Source of the DNA: Onchocerca volvulus | Taxonomy: Eukaryota; Nematoda; Chromadorea; Rhabditida; Onchocercidae | Reading direction: 5' to 3' | Length of the DNA stretch: 64,000 bases | Assembly: GCA_000499405.2 (NCBI GenBank) | Contig: HG738140.1 | Coordinates: forward strand, 9,079,560 to 9,143,559 | Shown here: piece by piece, positions 27,061 through 41,300 of the stretch | How positions within the stretch are numbered: the first letter of the stretch is position 1 | Layout of the letters: each line of letters begins with the position of its first letter | Program-made: the position numbers and the translations under genes | The notes under the pieces: generated by a model | The model's input: only the letters and a program-made list of their open reading frames with translations | What the model was told of the DNA's origin: nothing | Database searches by the model: none

Positions 27061-28598
27061 ACAATGACAAATCATTCGAAATCATTCCACATTTCTGATA
27101 CCGATAAGCAAGTTGCGAAATATTGTAATAATTCATGGCATTTTGAGAGACATTTTTCAAAATCGTATTGATTTTTTACTTATTTGCTCATCATTAACTG
27201 ATAGTTAATCATTAAATGATGCGCGAAATATTTATGATAATGACACTGCTATATTATTTAGTAAATGCTGCACATACATGACCATAATTTCAAACACTGA
27301 TTCAAATATTTAAAACTACAACTTTGAAATCAATCTTTTCGACTGTATTGAAACTGCTGGATAAATTAAAACTAAGTTAAAAATTTTAAGTTGTTTCTAA
27401 AGCAGCACATATCAGCACTAATTCTTTCAAAGTTTGTTATATTTCCCATTCATTTTCAACAAACTTTTTCTGAAATTCAAAAAGTTCAGGATTGATTTAT
27501 ATGTGCCTTTTTTAGCAGTCCATTTCTCGCGTTTCCGCAAATAATGGAATGCGATTATTAAAAATAAAAAAAAAAAAAAAATGTGGAATCAAATGATTCA
27601 TGTCGAAAATTACAGAATAGAAGCTTTTCTGCAATTTCTTTTTCTGAAAATGCGATACAAATTTTCACTTGCTTTGTATTATCGACGAATTTGCTAGAAT
27701 TGTAGGTGATATTCTTTCTAGTTCATTGAATATTTAAAAGAAATATTTCTTAATTCTTTAATACCAAATAACATCTAGCATATTAGGTATCCATGTCTAC
27801 TTTACTCATGCACTACAAAATTTCAAACTTCACCAACACTAACATTCCGATGAGCATAGTTTGGAATCTCATACTCCTTGCTACTTCTATTCAGCAGCTT
27901 ACTTTAATCTTGAATTTTTCATTATAATAATTTCAGTTATTTGATTCTTTTTGTTGTTTGACAGAATGAATGCAATTAGAGAAAGCCAATGCTTTATTTT
28001 TTAATTTGTTCGTTTCATTTACTCTTCTCCCTCCTTTTTTCATTATTTAGCAGAAAGCCATTGCAACAAATTGTTTTTTCGAAAAACTCCTTTCTTAGAT
28101 TTTTTCGAATAGCCGATTTTTCCTAAAATTTTTGACAGCATAGGTAAAGATATGATAAAACTGGCATCATATATGCAACAATAAATGGCCAGATAAAAAG
28201 AAGAATATAATCTTCATCGGCAGATTTCTGAATCAACAGTTCTAAACTCTATCTCGAGAATAGAGGGTTACTGAATTATAAAATTTCACAACTTCAACAG
28301 ATTGTAATGAAAAAGCAAAGAAAAAAAGAAAACATATGACTTCTCTGAAGACCTCCATGTAAGAAGCACTTCTCCTCCAAATCTATCCCAAATAATTTAA
28401 AACTTAGTATTATAAATTTCTTCAAATATAATAGCGTCTGAGTGTTAGATTATCATGAAAACTAATTGCACACATGATTAAAAGCGAGAGAATCAAAGAA
28501 AAGAAATCGAAGAAATATTATAACTTTCTCGACAAGAAAAAAATGAACCATTAGTCGTATTTTTCAATACTTTCAAAGCCAAAGTTGAGTAAGTAAAA

Positions 28599-28673
28599 AT
28601 GAACGATCTTGCGGATCTTGCGCTTTTGCGCTTTGCTAGAGATGATCTCGGCGATGATTCATTCATCATATAA
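28599..28673 (+). CDS. candidate 24-codon small ORF (unrecognised)
   Basis: ATG to TAA, beginning MNDLADLALLRFARD and ending in hydrophobic residues. The DNA has internal repetition (gatcttgcg twice, then cttttgcg and ctttgc) and is GC-richer than its surroundings. No family recognised; the minus strand is also open across it. May be chance. Confidence 0.12.
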   Translation: MNDLADLALLRFARDDLGDDSFII

Positions 28674-29366
28674 CTTTTATTTATTGCATAATGGTACAAA
28701 AAATGTGCTAAATTCCATGGATCACAAATATTAATTCTCATTCAAATCCAATAAAAGAGCAACGACTTTTTTTAAATTGTGAATTTTGACTTTTTTATTT
28801 AACATTCAAGACATCTAGACAGCTCACATTAAAAAATATTGAAAAGACAGAAAAATGAACCAATAATTTATTCGAAAAGCAATTGACATGACAAACTAAG
28901 TATGCATTCACTCCATATTTCGAAGAAACAAGAAATGAAATATCTAGAATATTGCAAATTCAAATAAGTAGAAATAATTAATAAAAGTATATTAGTAAAG
29001 CGGAAAAATTTTCAGAAAAGAAAATTTCCTATCTAAAACTTAAATCAGTTTTGCTGAGTCTTTCCCATAACTTTTCCCACTTCTGTATGCAGAAAACAAC
29101 TGACCGTAAATAAAGAAGGAAATTACTTTTCTAAGCAAAGAATTTACATAAATACACAATTGAAATGAATGAATAAAATACCCTTATTTCTTTTTTTTTT
29201 CCTTTCTTTTTCCCATCTGAAGTAAATATCTACGATTCAACAAGTTGATCGAGATTCGAACAATACATATCAAAAATGCACTGTCGAATTTATTTAAATA
29301 TAGCAAAGAGATAATTTACCATATTAAAAAATTAGTTCGGGACCCCTTTAATATATTACATTCTAT

Positions 29367-32300
29367 TTATTGCTCAATCAAACTTTTCAGAGACCGTTCG
29401 ATTAGCTGCCGATGACCGATCCGTGTGACACCAAGCTGCGTTAACAACGACCGATCAAAAGACAATAAATGAGCACCATTAATTCGAAACTGCCGGAATT
29501 TTCGAGAATGTTCGGAAAGGCCCAATGTTTTTAGCCATGCAACAATATCATCAGTAGTCCAATTTGACACTTGTTTATCGACGAAATTGTTACTTATAAG
29601 CGAAGTTGTGTGATTTCCTGCAAACATTATTATACAAATTAAAGTAAAGTGGAAGACTGAGATCTTTGAGGCTTTAAATTTTTTAAACTTGAAATATATT
29701 TCCAAATAAAGCATCATATATGTTATTAAAAAAAAAAAAAAAAAGTTTGAGGACTAGCCATTTTCAAAATTGTCATACACATAGAAAAGCATGGAGAAGT
29801 AAGGCAGATAGACTAGAAATAATAATTTTAACTAGAAAAAAAGATGCAGGAAGTTGAAAGATGCAGAAACGAAATTCTGCAGAAAGTTCTGAAAACGCAG
29901 AACGGACAGTTCAGTTTGTTCGAAACTAGCAATAATGTACTGCAATAATTGTTCCCGAAATCACCAAAGGTAAGCTTTCTAATCAATTAAGGCACTAAAG
30001 AATTGCATTCTGGTAAAGAGCAAGCAGACAGAAAAAAATTTTCATACATATACGACATCGATGAAATAAATTTCTCTATAGCTTACTCGATTCTGGCATG
30101 GTCTCGTTATCAGAATCACCAGTACCGCTATCTGGCTCATCATCGTTGCAATCAGTCGATGAAGATACTGAAATTTTATTCTGAGAGGTTGAAGACAGCA
30201 AAGTAGTGGATAATGCTCGCTGTTGTTGATCCGATGATGATTGTCCGCTCAACGTCGATAGCGTAGAGTTCAAGCTCATCTGGAGAGAAACTTAAATTGC
30301 ATAGAAGGTACGGGAAAAAGTTAAATAAATTGAACAAAAAAGTTTTTTTACTGACAGATAGAAAAAAATAAAAATATTTAATTCTGAAATATTGAAAAGT
30401 TCAAGTGTTTTAAGACAAGCTAGCCTTAGGAGACATGCGTTACGCTTTGATAAATGTACCGCTTCAAGCCTGACATATTGCCAGTACGAGTCATTAAACC
30501 ACCGAGTACTTTAACATAAATTAAGGATTTCGAAATAAATAGTGTCTCAATTCTTATTTCAATCGAATCAATTCTCTTGATTTCCCTATTTGAAAAAAAT
30601 TAACAATAAATTGAATTCGTTCAAGAGTAGGTCTTCAAAACTAACATTCTACTTCTGCAAAAAAGACTTTTAAAGACTATTAATTTTTGATTTCTGGAAA
30701 GTTATTTCAAGTTTGAATCAAAACTAATTCGCTACATACATAACAGCAGTGGTTTCCGAAAAGATTTCTGAGCACTTTTTCTGCTACACCAGAAATTGAA
30801 TATAAAGGCAGAAAAACAAACATGCAGCAATTTATCAACGTTCATATGAGCAAGTTTTCTATTTCACTGCATTCAACAGCATGCATAAAATTAACAGAAT
30901 GGCAGAATACAATAAATGAAACTTTTGAAGGTCTAAAATTACGTTGTACCTACCGAATCATGATCGCTGACAACTTGCGATCGCTGTTGAGTGGGTGGAG
31001 GTGGAAGAGAAGATGGTGATACTTGTGGTAAACAATTGCTTCTTTTTGTATATATGGGGTCACAGTTTTCCATAAATTGATGATTAATCAAAGACACTTG
31101 ACATGCTGAAGGAATATCGTTGTTTAAAGATGATTTAAGATGAGCACTGGAAACATTTGGTTTCGCAGATCCCGATATCGCGATTACGGTAGTACCTGTT
31201 GATCCGATGTCTTCACCATATTCTGAAGGTTCAAGCGAAGTACGCGACGATGCATAGCTGAAAAAGAAAATTCTTGAAATCGCAAAATTCAAGGTCGCTT
31301 TGATACATATAATTACAACTAACAAAACTCAACATTAGTATATTTCGAATATACCTTGCGGAACAAGTGATGGCAGGCATTTGGATTCCGGCATAACAAT
31401 TTTAGTTGCAAATTTCGAGGACATAAATATTTTGGCGAATCAACTCACCCACTATCTTTTTTCGATGCAATGCTCGTTGGAGAATGCTCTGATTTCCCAT
31501 TTTCCCACTTTGTTGAATTTGCTACATTTTGCCGGACTGATTCACATACATTTAATCCACCATAGCTGCTACAAAATCATTTACTTTTACAGAATGTCCC
31601 TTTCTCGTCCTGAAAGGTCGAGCTCTCATATTTCTAGAGTCGAATCTTCTAAGGACAGCTTTTTATACTTCATTGTTATTCCAAAAGTTTGAAAAAAGCA
31701 TTCCACTTGGACAATATAGAAAGTGTTTAAGATAGATTAAAGAATCAAACCTGATAACTGTAGCTACAGGAGGATTTTCCAACAAGAAAACGACTTTTTT
31801 CGATGCATCATTACTGTTACCTTGAGCAACCTAAAATCCTTTCAGTATGATGAAAATTTAAGAGAAAATAATTTAACTTTACATATGTCAGCAAATTTTC
31901 ATGACTTTTAATTTAAAAAAAAAAAAAAAACCTGCCTTTCCTCTCCTTTTTGCCAGTGCATTACGTAAATCAGAATCAAATCCATGTGGTACGGTAGTAG
32001 AGCAGTTAGCTCGTTCACGCCGTATAGTAGGTTTCAATTTCACTTTTGACAGAATTTCACAACTAATCGTTGAAGAACTAATAGCAGGAGCTCCTGTTTC
32101 CTTCGACTCAGATTCTGCGTATTCAGCATCATTTTTAAAAGACTGAAAATTAGCTCAATTTTGCTTGAACAATAAACCAGAAAATTGTTTAAGCAGAGCA
32201 TCTGAAATTCTACATTCCAAACTTTTTTAATCTTTAACAGGATTTAATAAAAACTGATAGATTATTGTAGTACTGATCGAGTGACTCGAATAAATAAAAA

Positions 32301-35300
32301 AAAAAAAGTGTATAGCAGTTATATAGCATGCATAATTGATTCATTTATTTATATTTACTCGATGAAATGACACTATATTGATTAATGGTGTGAATAAAAT
32401 TTTGTAGCTTTTGAACTTTGGATGAAACATTACATACCACAGATTTCGTACTTGTTGTTTCAACGGAATGGGACGGAAGAGAAGGTGGTGGAGGTGGAGG
32501 TGGTGGTGGTGGTGGTGGCGGTGGTGGTGGTGGTGGAGCTGCTGATAATGGTGCAGGTGGTGGTGGAGGTGGGAGTGGTGAAGGTGAAAGGGCCGTTTCG
32601 ATTCCGAGTGGAGACCTTGGAGTTTCTGCATTCAACGCGGAAGATACAGATACTATTGGGGATACGATATTCGTCAAATTATTATCACCAATCGAGGAAG
32701 TTGCTGCGAAGTTATCAAACAATGGAGGAGGTGGCGGAGGAGGTGGTGTTTTTGGTCGTTTTGGATCCATAGACTTCAAAGGACTTGAATATTCTGAAGT
32801 GTTCTGACTGATTTTTCCATCAAGAGAAGTAAACGGAGGTGGTTCATCATCCACTGATCGTGGTAAATCTGTAATAACGAAAAGCTAAATTAAATGTAAA
32901 ATCCTTTAAATAGTTAAAATAGCACCAAAAAAGTCATTTCAAATTAAAATTCAAATAATTTCCAAATATTGAAATTTGAGCTGTAGTGAAATAATTGCAT
33001 AACATATTAAAAGCAGAAAAAACAGTCTGGGTCTCCTCAGCGAATGACAGATAGTTACAAACAATTCCAAATATTTAATCATCATTCACAAAAGATCAGA
33101 ATGGCTAAAAGGTGACAAATGTCAGCCACAAGTGAACTATTTCAGAATTACTGAGTGAACCAAATTTTGACTAAATAATTGCCATAAATTAAAATTTCTG
33201 ATAAAGGAGAGTGAAATAATAACTATTTCTTGAAGTCTCAGTCATAAAGTTCCAGTAAGTTAACATATTTCAGATATTAAAAATGAAATATTTCATTTCT
33301 GCATCGAAATTTTATAATTTCAATTTTTTGAATCAATTCTTTAAAATTGCAAAAAATTAATGTTAAGAAAAAAAAGGAAATAAATAATGACTTGGTGAAG
33401 AACTAAAGCTTTGCATTACTGAAGGAGTATAATGATCGCGATCAGTTATTGGTGGTAAAGCTGTGCGATGTAAACCACCTTTTTTATATCGTTTCAGATC
33501 GTTCACCGAACTAAACTTTAAACCAATTCCATTTGGTACTGAATCCTGTAAGAAATAACAAATATGCATAGTCCAGTAAGTTAACATATTTTTAGCAAAA
33601 AATAAACAAGAGCAAGAAATTTTCTGGAATGGAATGGTTGTCTGTGAAAAAATGTGAAATGAAAACACTATTTCGAAAAATCGTGAAGTTGCTTGTGAAT
33701 AAAAGAAATTAAAAACCTCATTTATAGGAATAGGTTGAAACTGCGATGTGCCCTGCGCCTGTCGTTCCATCAATCGTTCCAATTCTTCCATCGAAATACG
33801 TTTCGAACCACTAATTCGCTGCTTTATGGATGCAAAGCGTTCGTAATTATTTTGATTTAACGTTTCTAATGATTTAGCAGAGTGCAAGGGCAACATACTA
33901 CCACCATAGCCATACATGTCACCTATATTATCTGCAAAATCCAATAATAAGAGAATTAATGCTATTAACTCTAACTTAGTATTATAATTTACAACCAATT
34001 GCCAAGCAATCAATACAACCGATATCAGAGCTATCAGCTAATGAATTTAGTGATAAATGGCAAACTGCAATAAAAAAATCCAAGAGCATTGATAAAGTAG
34101 TTGTGAAGATTTCAAATATTGACTTTTCTCCATTAAATACCGATTCAAGCACCACAAATGTTAGAACTTTTCTCTACATTAATATGCTCTGCTTTTCAGC
34201 ATTATTTCAAGCTCTTTTTTAGAAAAAATTTTTGAATTAATTAAGACTATTTCGAAATTCATGTGAGTATTTCAAGACTTCGTGAATTTTCAAACATCAC
34301 ATACTTAAAGACAATTTTTACACACGAAAGCAAGAATAGGAGATGAAACTGAAGAAGGAACAGCGGAGTTAGACCACATGCGGCACGATCAATTTTTTTT
34401 TTATCTCTTCAGGATTGATGATATAGCATTATCTTTTTTTAAAATAATTTCTCATATTATATATTATAAACAAACTTGACATTTCGAAGTAAAAAAGGCT
34501 AGAAGAAAACAACGTCCATTAATGATAAATGAAGCAATACTAAAGATGCAAGTAATTTCAAACATCCTGTAAATGCGTTCAAAAATATCAGATAATCCAA
34601 AGAACCAGCATTCTTCACCTTTCACCTTTCTGAGAAGGCGAATTATTACAGTAATTGAACTACTTTTATTTTTTGTTATTTTATTTTTTTTTTAATATTA
34701 ATCAAATGGCAAGAAATACATTCTTCTTGGTTCAAGACAGAATAATCATTTCACCATGACTTCTGCAGTAGATTCAGAAAGTTGATTTTAAAATATATGG
34801 TCAAAATAACAAAGCATAAATTTACCACTGAAGCGAAAACTTGTAAGCCGTCGATTTCGACGTGGCAATGAATAGTTGATGTTCGTTTTGTATTTCAGCA
34901 GCATTGGTGGACAATATTGTCGAACTATAAGCATTTACATGCACAACAGAAGCATGCTAACTTGGAAGCACATCATTTTTGAAATTTTCGAAGTGAAAGT
35001 AAGTGTTGGAAAGGTACAGAAACGTAAAAGAATAATAAATGGAACTAATAAAATATTTTTCTCCGAAAGTTTTTCGCAGTATTTTCCTAAAAGACTCTAA
35101 TTTCACTTCAAGGTTTCAATGCATAAAACATTGCTAATTAATCCCATAATGCAATGTTGTATCCATATAAATAAAAATGCAAGTGTTCGTTGTAGCTTTT
35201 GACACAACGTTACAAACTCTTCACCGGCTGACTTGAAATACAACGTTGGATTCGTGTTTCTATATAGTTCCTACTTTTTTTTTTCCTCTCCGCAAAGATA

Positions 35301-38300
35301 AACATGTTTACCGCTAAAAACGCCATAAGGATTAACATATTTCCCGCCAAAACGCTCCGATAAACAGATAAATAAAGTGAAGTCAACCATATCATTGATT
35401 CATGTAAAAAAAAAGAAAAAAAAACGATGGATAACTGCCCGGCAATATTCGGCAAATAATTTATTTATATAAATTGAAATGTAAATATTCGTTGTGGCTT
35501 TTGGTACTTTCAAGTTTTTCACCAATTGATTTAAAATTTTGAAATAACGTTGCATTCGAATAGGCACGTATTTTTATACAGATATACCACTTTTATTTTT
35601 ACCTGTCACAGATTGACAAATAAAAGTAAGTGAGCGGATATTTTTATTAGCAGATTAGCTCAAAGGCCATGCTTCGCGTGAAAGTGTTAAATAAACTATA
35701 ATTTATTTCGTCCAAGTGCTTTTTTGACTTATAAAGTCGTGGAAGAGAAATATGTTTGCCCATATAAAACTGCATAATTTTTCTTATCAATACCAAGTTT
35801 ATTTTAGGGAGAATCTTTAAAAGGCACTGCATTCAGAACTTTAAAAAATTATCATGAAAACCAGATGGTGCAATTGAGTGCTTTTTGATCTACACGGATG
35901 TTTTTTGCACTTATTTCAATCACACTAAGTTCACGAGGCATTACGGAAATTGGGAGATTGTGCTTTGTTTCATGTTTAAAATATATATAAAGGTGGATAT
36001 ACTGTGAAGGAACAGAAATAAAGGAAACAATATTTGCTCCGTATAGTTTGAAACATCATATTGCACTAATAAAAACTAACTAAAACTAATATTTAATAAG
36101 AAAATTTAAAATTTGAAAAATTGATAACCTGTACGAGCTATATTCATCGGCATTGTGTTAGCGCCTCGAAAACTGAGTGAGCCAGGATCAACAGTAATCA
36201 CCTAAATAAAATAGGTGATTTCTCAGAAATTTTATTTGCTGATTTGATTTCGCTTTTTTTCAGAGAAATACACGAACACTGATTATGTCCCGAACACTGA
36301 TTTGAATCATTAACGTTTCTCTTACGACTGGACATCCCATTATTTCTCTTGCAATATAGTTCTCATCCTCTTTTCGGGAGATAAGAAAAATTTTGTCCTA
36401 ACATAATTTGCATTTTAGCATTAATTTTAATCTTTGGCAGTAATATTTTTTATCAAACAGTAACGGACAGCGTTTACAATATAACTAGGAAAAAAAAAAA
36501 AAGGATATCTGAATCTACTTGAGTACTGATAACATTTCACAGAGAACAGTGTTTATCATGACAAATATTTTTATTTCTTGTTTCTTGCGCCTATAGCAAC
36601 AGAAATAAGTCTCCACAAAAAGATAGTTAACATTAACAGAAATCATTTAAATCTAAATATGTGACCTTTTTAAGAGAAAATTAATTCACCTTTAACGTTA
36701 CAGTATCGCCCGAAGATTGTATTAATTTGTGGACTTGATCATGAGGTGTTTTATGCACATCAATACCGTTCACCTGAAGCAAGAAATCACCAGGCCTTAA
36801 ACCTGCTTTTATGGCCATTCCCTGCAGGTCAATTCCTTCGAATTTTTGCAATGCTGGATTGAACAACGTTGGAGTGAAATTTCCAGCTTCTGAACATAAG
36901 AAATTAGTTAACTTTTTCAATATCTAGGAATTGAAACCATTTTCGATCTATTCGAAATCATTTTGATTTTAAGGCACTTTTTCTTCTTTCTACTCTCATT
37001 TCAATTTGCTTTGAAATTCAAATTTACGATGTACTTATTTCAGTTCAAAATTTATGCCCCAATTAATGATTTTATTTCTTTGTTCAGTTCATATTCTGTT
37101 TTATTTCATATACATATATATGCCTAGAGATAATCAGTAAACAATAGTAGTAAGGACAAACTTGTAGCACCACGTAAGACGAATCCGAAGCCACCCTTAG
37201 CATCTCGCGGTATGACAACGGTACGTGGTATATTCACTCTGTAAACAGAACATACCGCTAAATCAATTCAGTGAATAAAAGTTTTGTGAAATGTAAAACA
37301 ACCGGTTGTGTACAATTTTTTTTTTTTTTTATTTATTTATTTACTGATCGACAGATAATAAAGACAGTCGCTAGAATTACATCATTTTTTCGATTCGTTT
37401 GTACATGTAAAAAATGCTTTCATAAAAAAAAAATCCGGAAATCGATAATTCACATCTTTCACCGTATGCATTGTTATGCAATGAAAGCTAAACAGTTTTT
37501 TTTATCCCATGATTTCGAGCAGAATTTTACTTTATCTAAAATGATGACTAGGAACTTTTAGCTGCTGTTTATTTTTCAGTTAGAAGGTGCATGTTTCTTG
37601 CAAGTAGCAATTACTTTTATGTTCTCTTCATGGCTGGCTTGCACAAGTTTGCCACATCTATTTTAAACAGACGACATTCTCAGATGATCATTGCACAATC
37701 AGAATCTTCGATTGTTCAGTAGAATACGTCTGTTATACATACACTAAATACTTGATGGCTTATTAGAAGATAAGAAACCAACACCAAATCGTTCTGTCTA
37801 ATACGGTCTAGGTTTTCGGTTTTTCAAACTATCTGGCATGATTGGCCGAAATTCATCAAACGTTTTTCAGTCTAGAGGTAGAAGGTTCCTGAATTTTCAT
37901 CGTATTTCTACAGTCACTAAAGTTAATAAGGAAAAGTTTATAAATGTTTGATTGAATATATAAGACATACTCAAAATTATTGATATTCAATGATGGATAT
38001 GCTGGATATCGTCGCATGGTACTGTATCCAACATTAACATCACCTGGACATGTTTTATAACTTGATACGGACATGTGGCTTGGAGTCGGGCTGGCTACAA
38101 TCTAAAGGAAAAAGTGAATTTATATTTTTGTAAATCATCGATAAATGCATGAGGAAAAGAAAGAATTACAAATACTTGCTTAAACAGAGAAATTCCAACA
38201 TTAAAGAGTCGCAAAAGTCTGAATAAGAAGTTTCTTAATCCTAATAGTATGAAAATATAATTTAAATATAAATTATTCACATTTTACAGTTTTGTCCTAT

Positions 38301-41300
38301 AATGCAAAATTGAAATTATTTTATTAAAAATTCTACCACAGATCGATATTCATTACTGGAAAGCGATGCTTGGCTTGAGGATCGTTGACCAGGTAGCACT
38401 GACGGACGTCTCCTAGGATTGAAAGTCGGCTTTACGTTATAAGGTACTGAAAAGTTCTTTATAGTGATTTAGAAGCTTTCCCAGCTTTATCATTTCCAAT
38501 ATTAATACTATCGATCGTCCTAGTAAATGCTTAGATTTCTAATGTCCTTATCCTATAAATGGACTAAGTTTTGGTAGTATCTCTCATTTCTAAAATATCA
38601 ATTTACGAACAAATATCACAAAAACAGAAACACATATGAAAGTTGCTCAAATGTTTTGACAATAGAAGGTTGCTCAGATCCTAAATGTTCAAGATTTCTA
38701 TCAAAATTAAAAGTCTCTGAAAAGACAAAGAAGGAAATAACAACGATTTTTTGATATTTTCCTATAAATAGAAATATGTTCAACTTTATATGTGTATTTG
38801 CAAAGTAATTAATTATTTATTACGACCGATTCTGAAAAAACAATTCTGAATTTATCTAAAAAGATATAACGAACCAGTGGACAAAGGATCATAGTTTAAA
38901 ATAATTTCCGTTACTTCATTAGAACCAAGAATCTTTGCCACATCCAATGGTGTTTGACTTTGATTATTCATAATTTCCAGATTAGCTCCACGGAACAATA
39001 ATAAGCGAGCGCAATTCGGTCTGAAAAATTTGCGATAATAATATTCAAATTTTTGATTGAATTACTGATAATAAAACGCAGATAGCCAAAACTATCTTCC
39101 ATTCCTTTTCAGATTAATGGAAATTTAATTTGCTACATGCATGCTTAATTTTACTAGAATTTTTATGCTTCAGAAACAGAAAATTTCATGCTTTATAAAT
39201 GGAATGACACAGAGATAGATTTTGAGAAAAAATGTAAAAAATCAAAATTAATTACTTATTATGGATGGCGCAAACGTGAAGAGGAGTATTCCCGTTGATA
39301 TTCTGAACATTAATTTCAGCTCCATAGTATATTAAATAATCAACATGTTGCACCAGACCATTCTTGCACGCCTAAGTGGAAAGGAGAATTTTTGTCAATT
39401 TTCAAATTTTTTAAATTTTGTCTGGAAAAATTCGCATCAATAAATGGAAGCTGAAACTGTCTGTGTTTGGAAAGATGAATGAAAATAAATTTCAAAAGAA
39501 AGAAAAATAAATGATAAAATAAAAATTGTGCAAGGAATTTAACTATGCATTTTAATCCAATTTGTAAAAGTTGGTCAATAATTTTAATGGCTGCAACATA
39601 AAATGCACTCATAAAACGCTCATTATTTCGGTCGAGCAATCTTTTTAAATTTTATAGAAGTCCTGAAATGATGAATATTTCTTCTCAAGATCCAATAGAA
39701 AATTTTTGACAGTAATTCGAACCTCCCTATAATCTTGAACTTTTTTTTTTTTCAGTTGGTGAGCGAATAAATAATTAAGGAAGATTAAAAGAATAAATTT
39801 TGCTTTTGGAAATGGTACGATAAATGATAGATATCAGTTCGATAAAAACCGAAATGATGTGAAATTCACTGATGTTAATATAAGTCACCACTTTTTTTCT
39901 ATCATATGTTGCTAAGAAATGGCGACAGTTAAAGTAGACATAGTGTTGAAACTATCATGCAAATTAATGAGCAGTCTTGCATCTTAATTAATAAAAGTCT
40001 GATATCATAATTAATAAGCATCTTGCACCTCAATTAATGAGCAGTCTAACATCTTAATTGATGAGCAGTCTTGCATCTTAACAAGTACTAAAAAAAATAA
40101 AATTTGAAAATGTTCTGATCAAAAAAAATGTGAAAACAACAAAAGTTGGTTTGTAGTTAACCAACTTTTGCTTTTTCTCGCAGAAAATGTCTCATATTTA
40201 GCAGAACAAGACAAGGTGAGGTTGTTCACCTTCACAGAAATTATTGGTTTTCGGGATATCTGAAATGATGACACAAAATTACATAATAATCTGAGAAATT
40301 GGCTAATGAAGAAAATAGTGGTATAATAGAAAGAAAAGATTGCATGTTTGGTGATGATAGTAACGATAGTGTTAACATTAATAAGAGTATTGATATTTGT
40401 CAAGGAACAGAATGAAAATATTTTTTAAAAAATAAAAAATTCAAATCAAAAGAAAACTATCTTCCAATAGGTGTCAGCCATTTAAACTAAGATAATTAAG
40501 GTTATTTTGGTTTCGGAAATGACTCAAATCTTTTTAGTAAATTATGTTCAAGAAAATTATAATTGATTAAATGGACAATTATTGAATATAGCTCATTTCC
40601 AGTTCTCTTTTGGAGAATTTATTTTGGATGAAATCAGTTCAATTAATTTATCATGAATGCTGATATTGTTTAATTAGATTAACGATTGTTCAGTGCATCC
40701 ACAGTCAGGTGACAATGTGGAAGATTAGGATAAAGTTCCGATTTAAACAGGGATGGTACTTCTCTATTTATTAATTAAATATCATTAATTCGGATCAGGC
40801 GTCTTCGCCAATAACAAGTATGTCTTTCCCACATATTCGAAGCTTCGAAGAAAACGACTCGTTTCAAAATTCCAAATTTTTGTCATTATCGCATCTACTC
40901 GAAACAGATTTATTGAACATTTCCATATAATAATGGTTACCACTGCATTGCAGATTGGGGGGACATATTCATGGAATGCAATTTTTTATATTAAACAGAA
41001 ATGCGAGGCATGGCATTTCTCTTATATTTCTCTTACATTATCATCAAAATCTATATTATCAACAACAATCAGATTAGAAAGAATCATCTTTTTTTACAAA
41101 AAAGTGTTTACTGTTTGAAGTTATTGCTCTTGTTTAATATATTTTGAAACTAAGAGAGATTTCGATCAAACCTGCGTGGATGAACTTCTGGAGAAACTTG
41201 AACAATAAGCATTTCTGTGAAAAACAAAACGGAAATTTCGTCTAGGAAACAACAAAGAACGGATAATTCAAAATGATTTCTTCGTTACATTCATTCTCAG

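Larger units (their letters stand above)
17734..29366. other. long spacer between shank and dab-1
   Basis: No gene is recognised in about 11.6 kb. Contents: CA/TA microsatellite (17972-18063), 33-bp duplication (19792-19859), GACT/GGTT microsatellite (23543-23661), composite satellite (25628-27060), and a 24-codon open frame (28599-28673). Two slightly GC-richer patches, about 21650-21960 and 23880-24100, look exon-like but could not be linked to a gene. Confidence 0.5.

Noticed and set aside
32418..32807. Plus-strand open frame of about 130 codons rich in glycine
   Set aside because: It is the antisense shadow of the SHANK proline-rich exon; poly-proline codons read as poly-glycine on the other strand.
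32723..32860. Homer-binding PPxxF motif in the SHANK proline-rich region
   Set aside because: The candidates read PPPFTSL and PPLFDNF, which do not fit PPxxF spacing.
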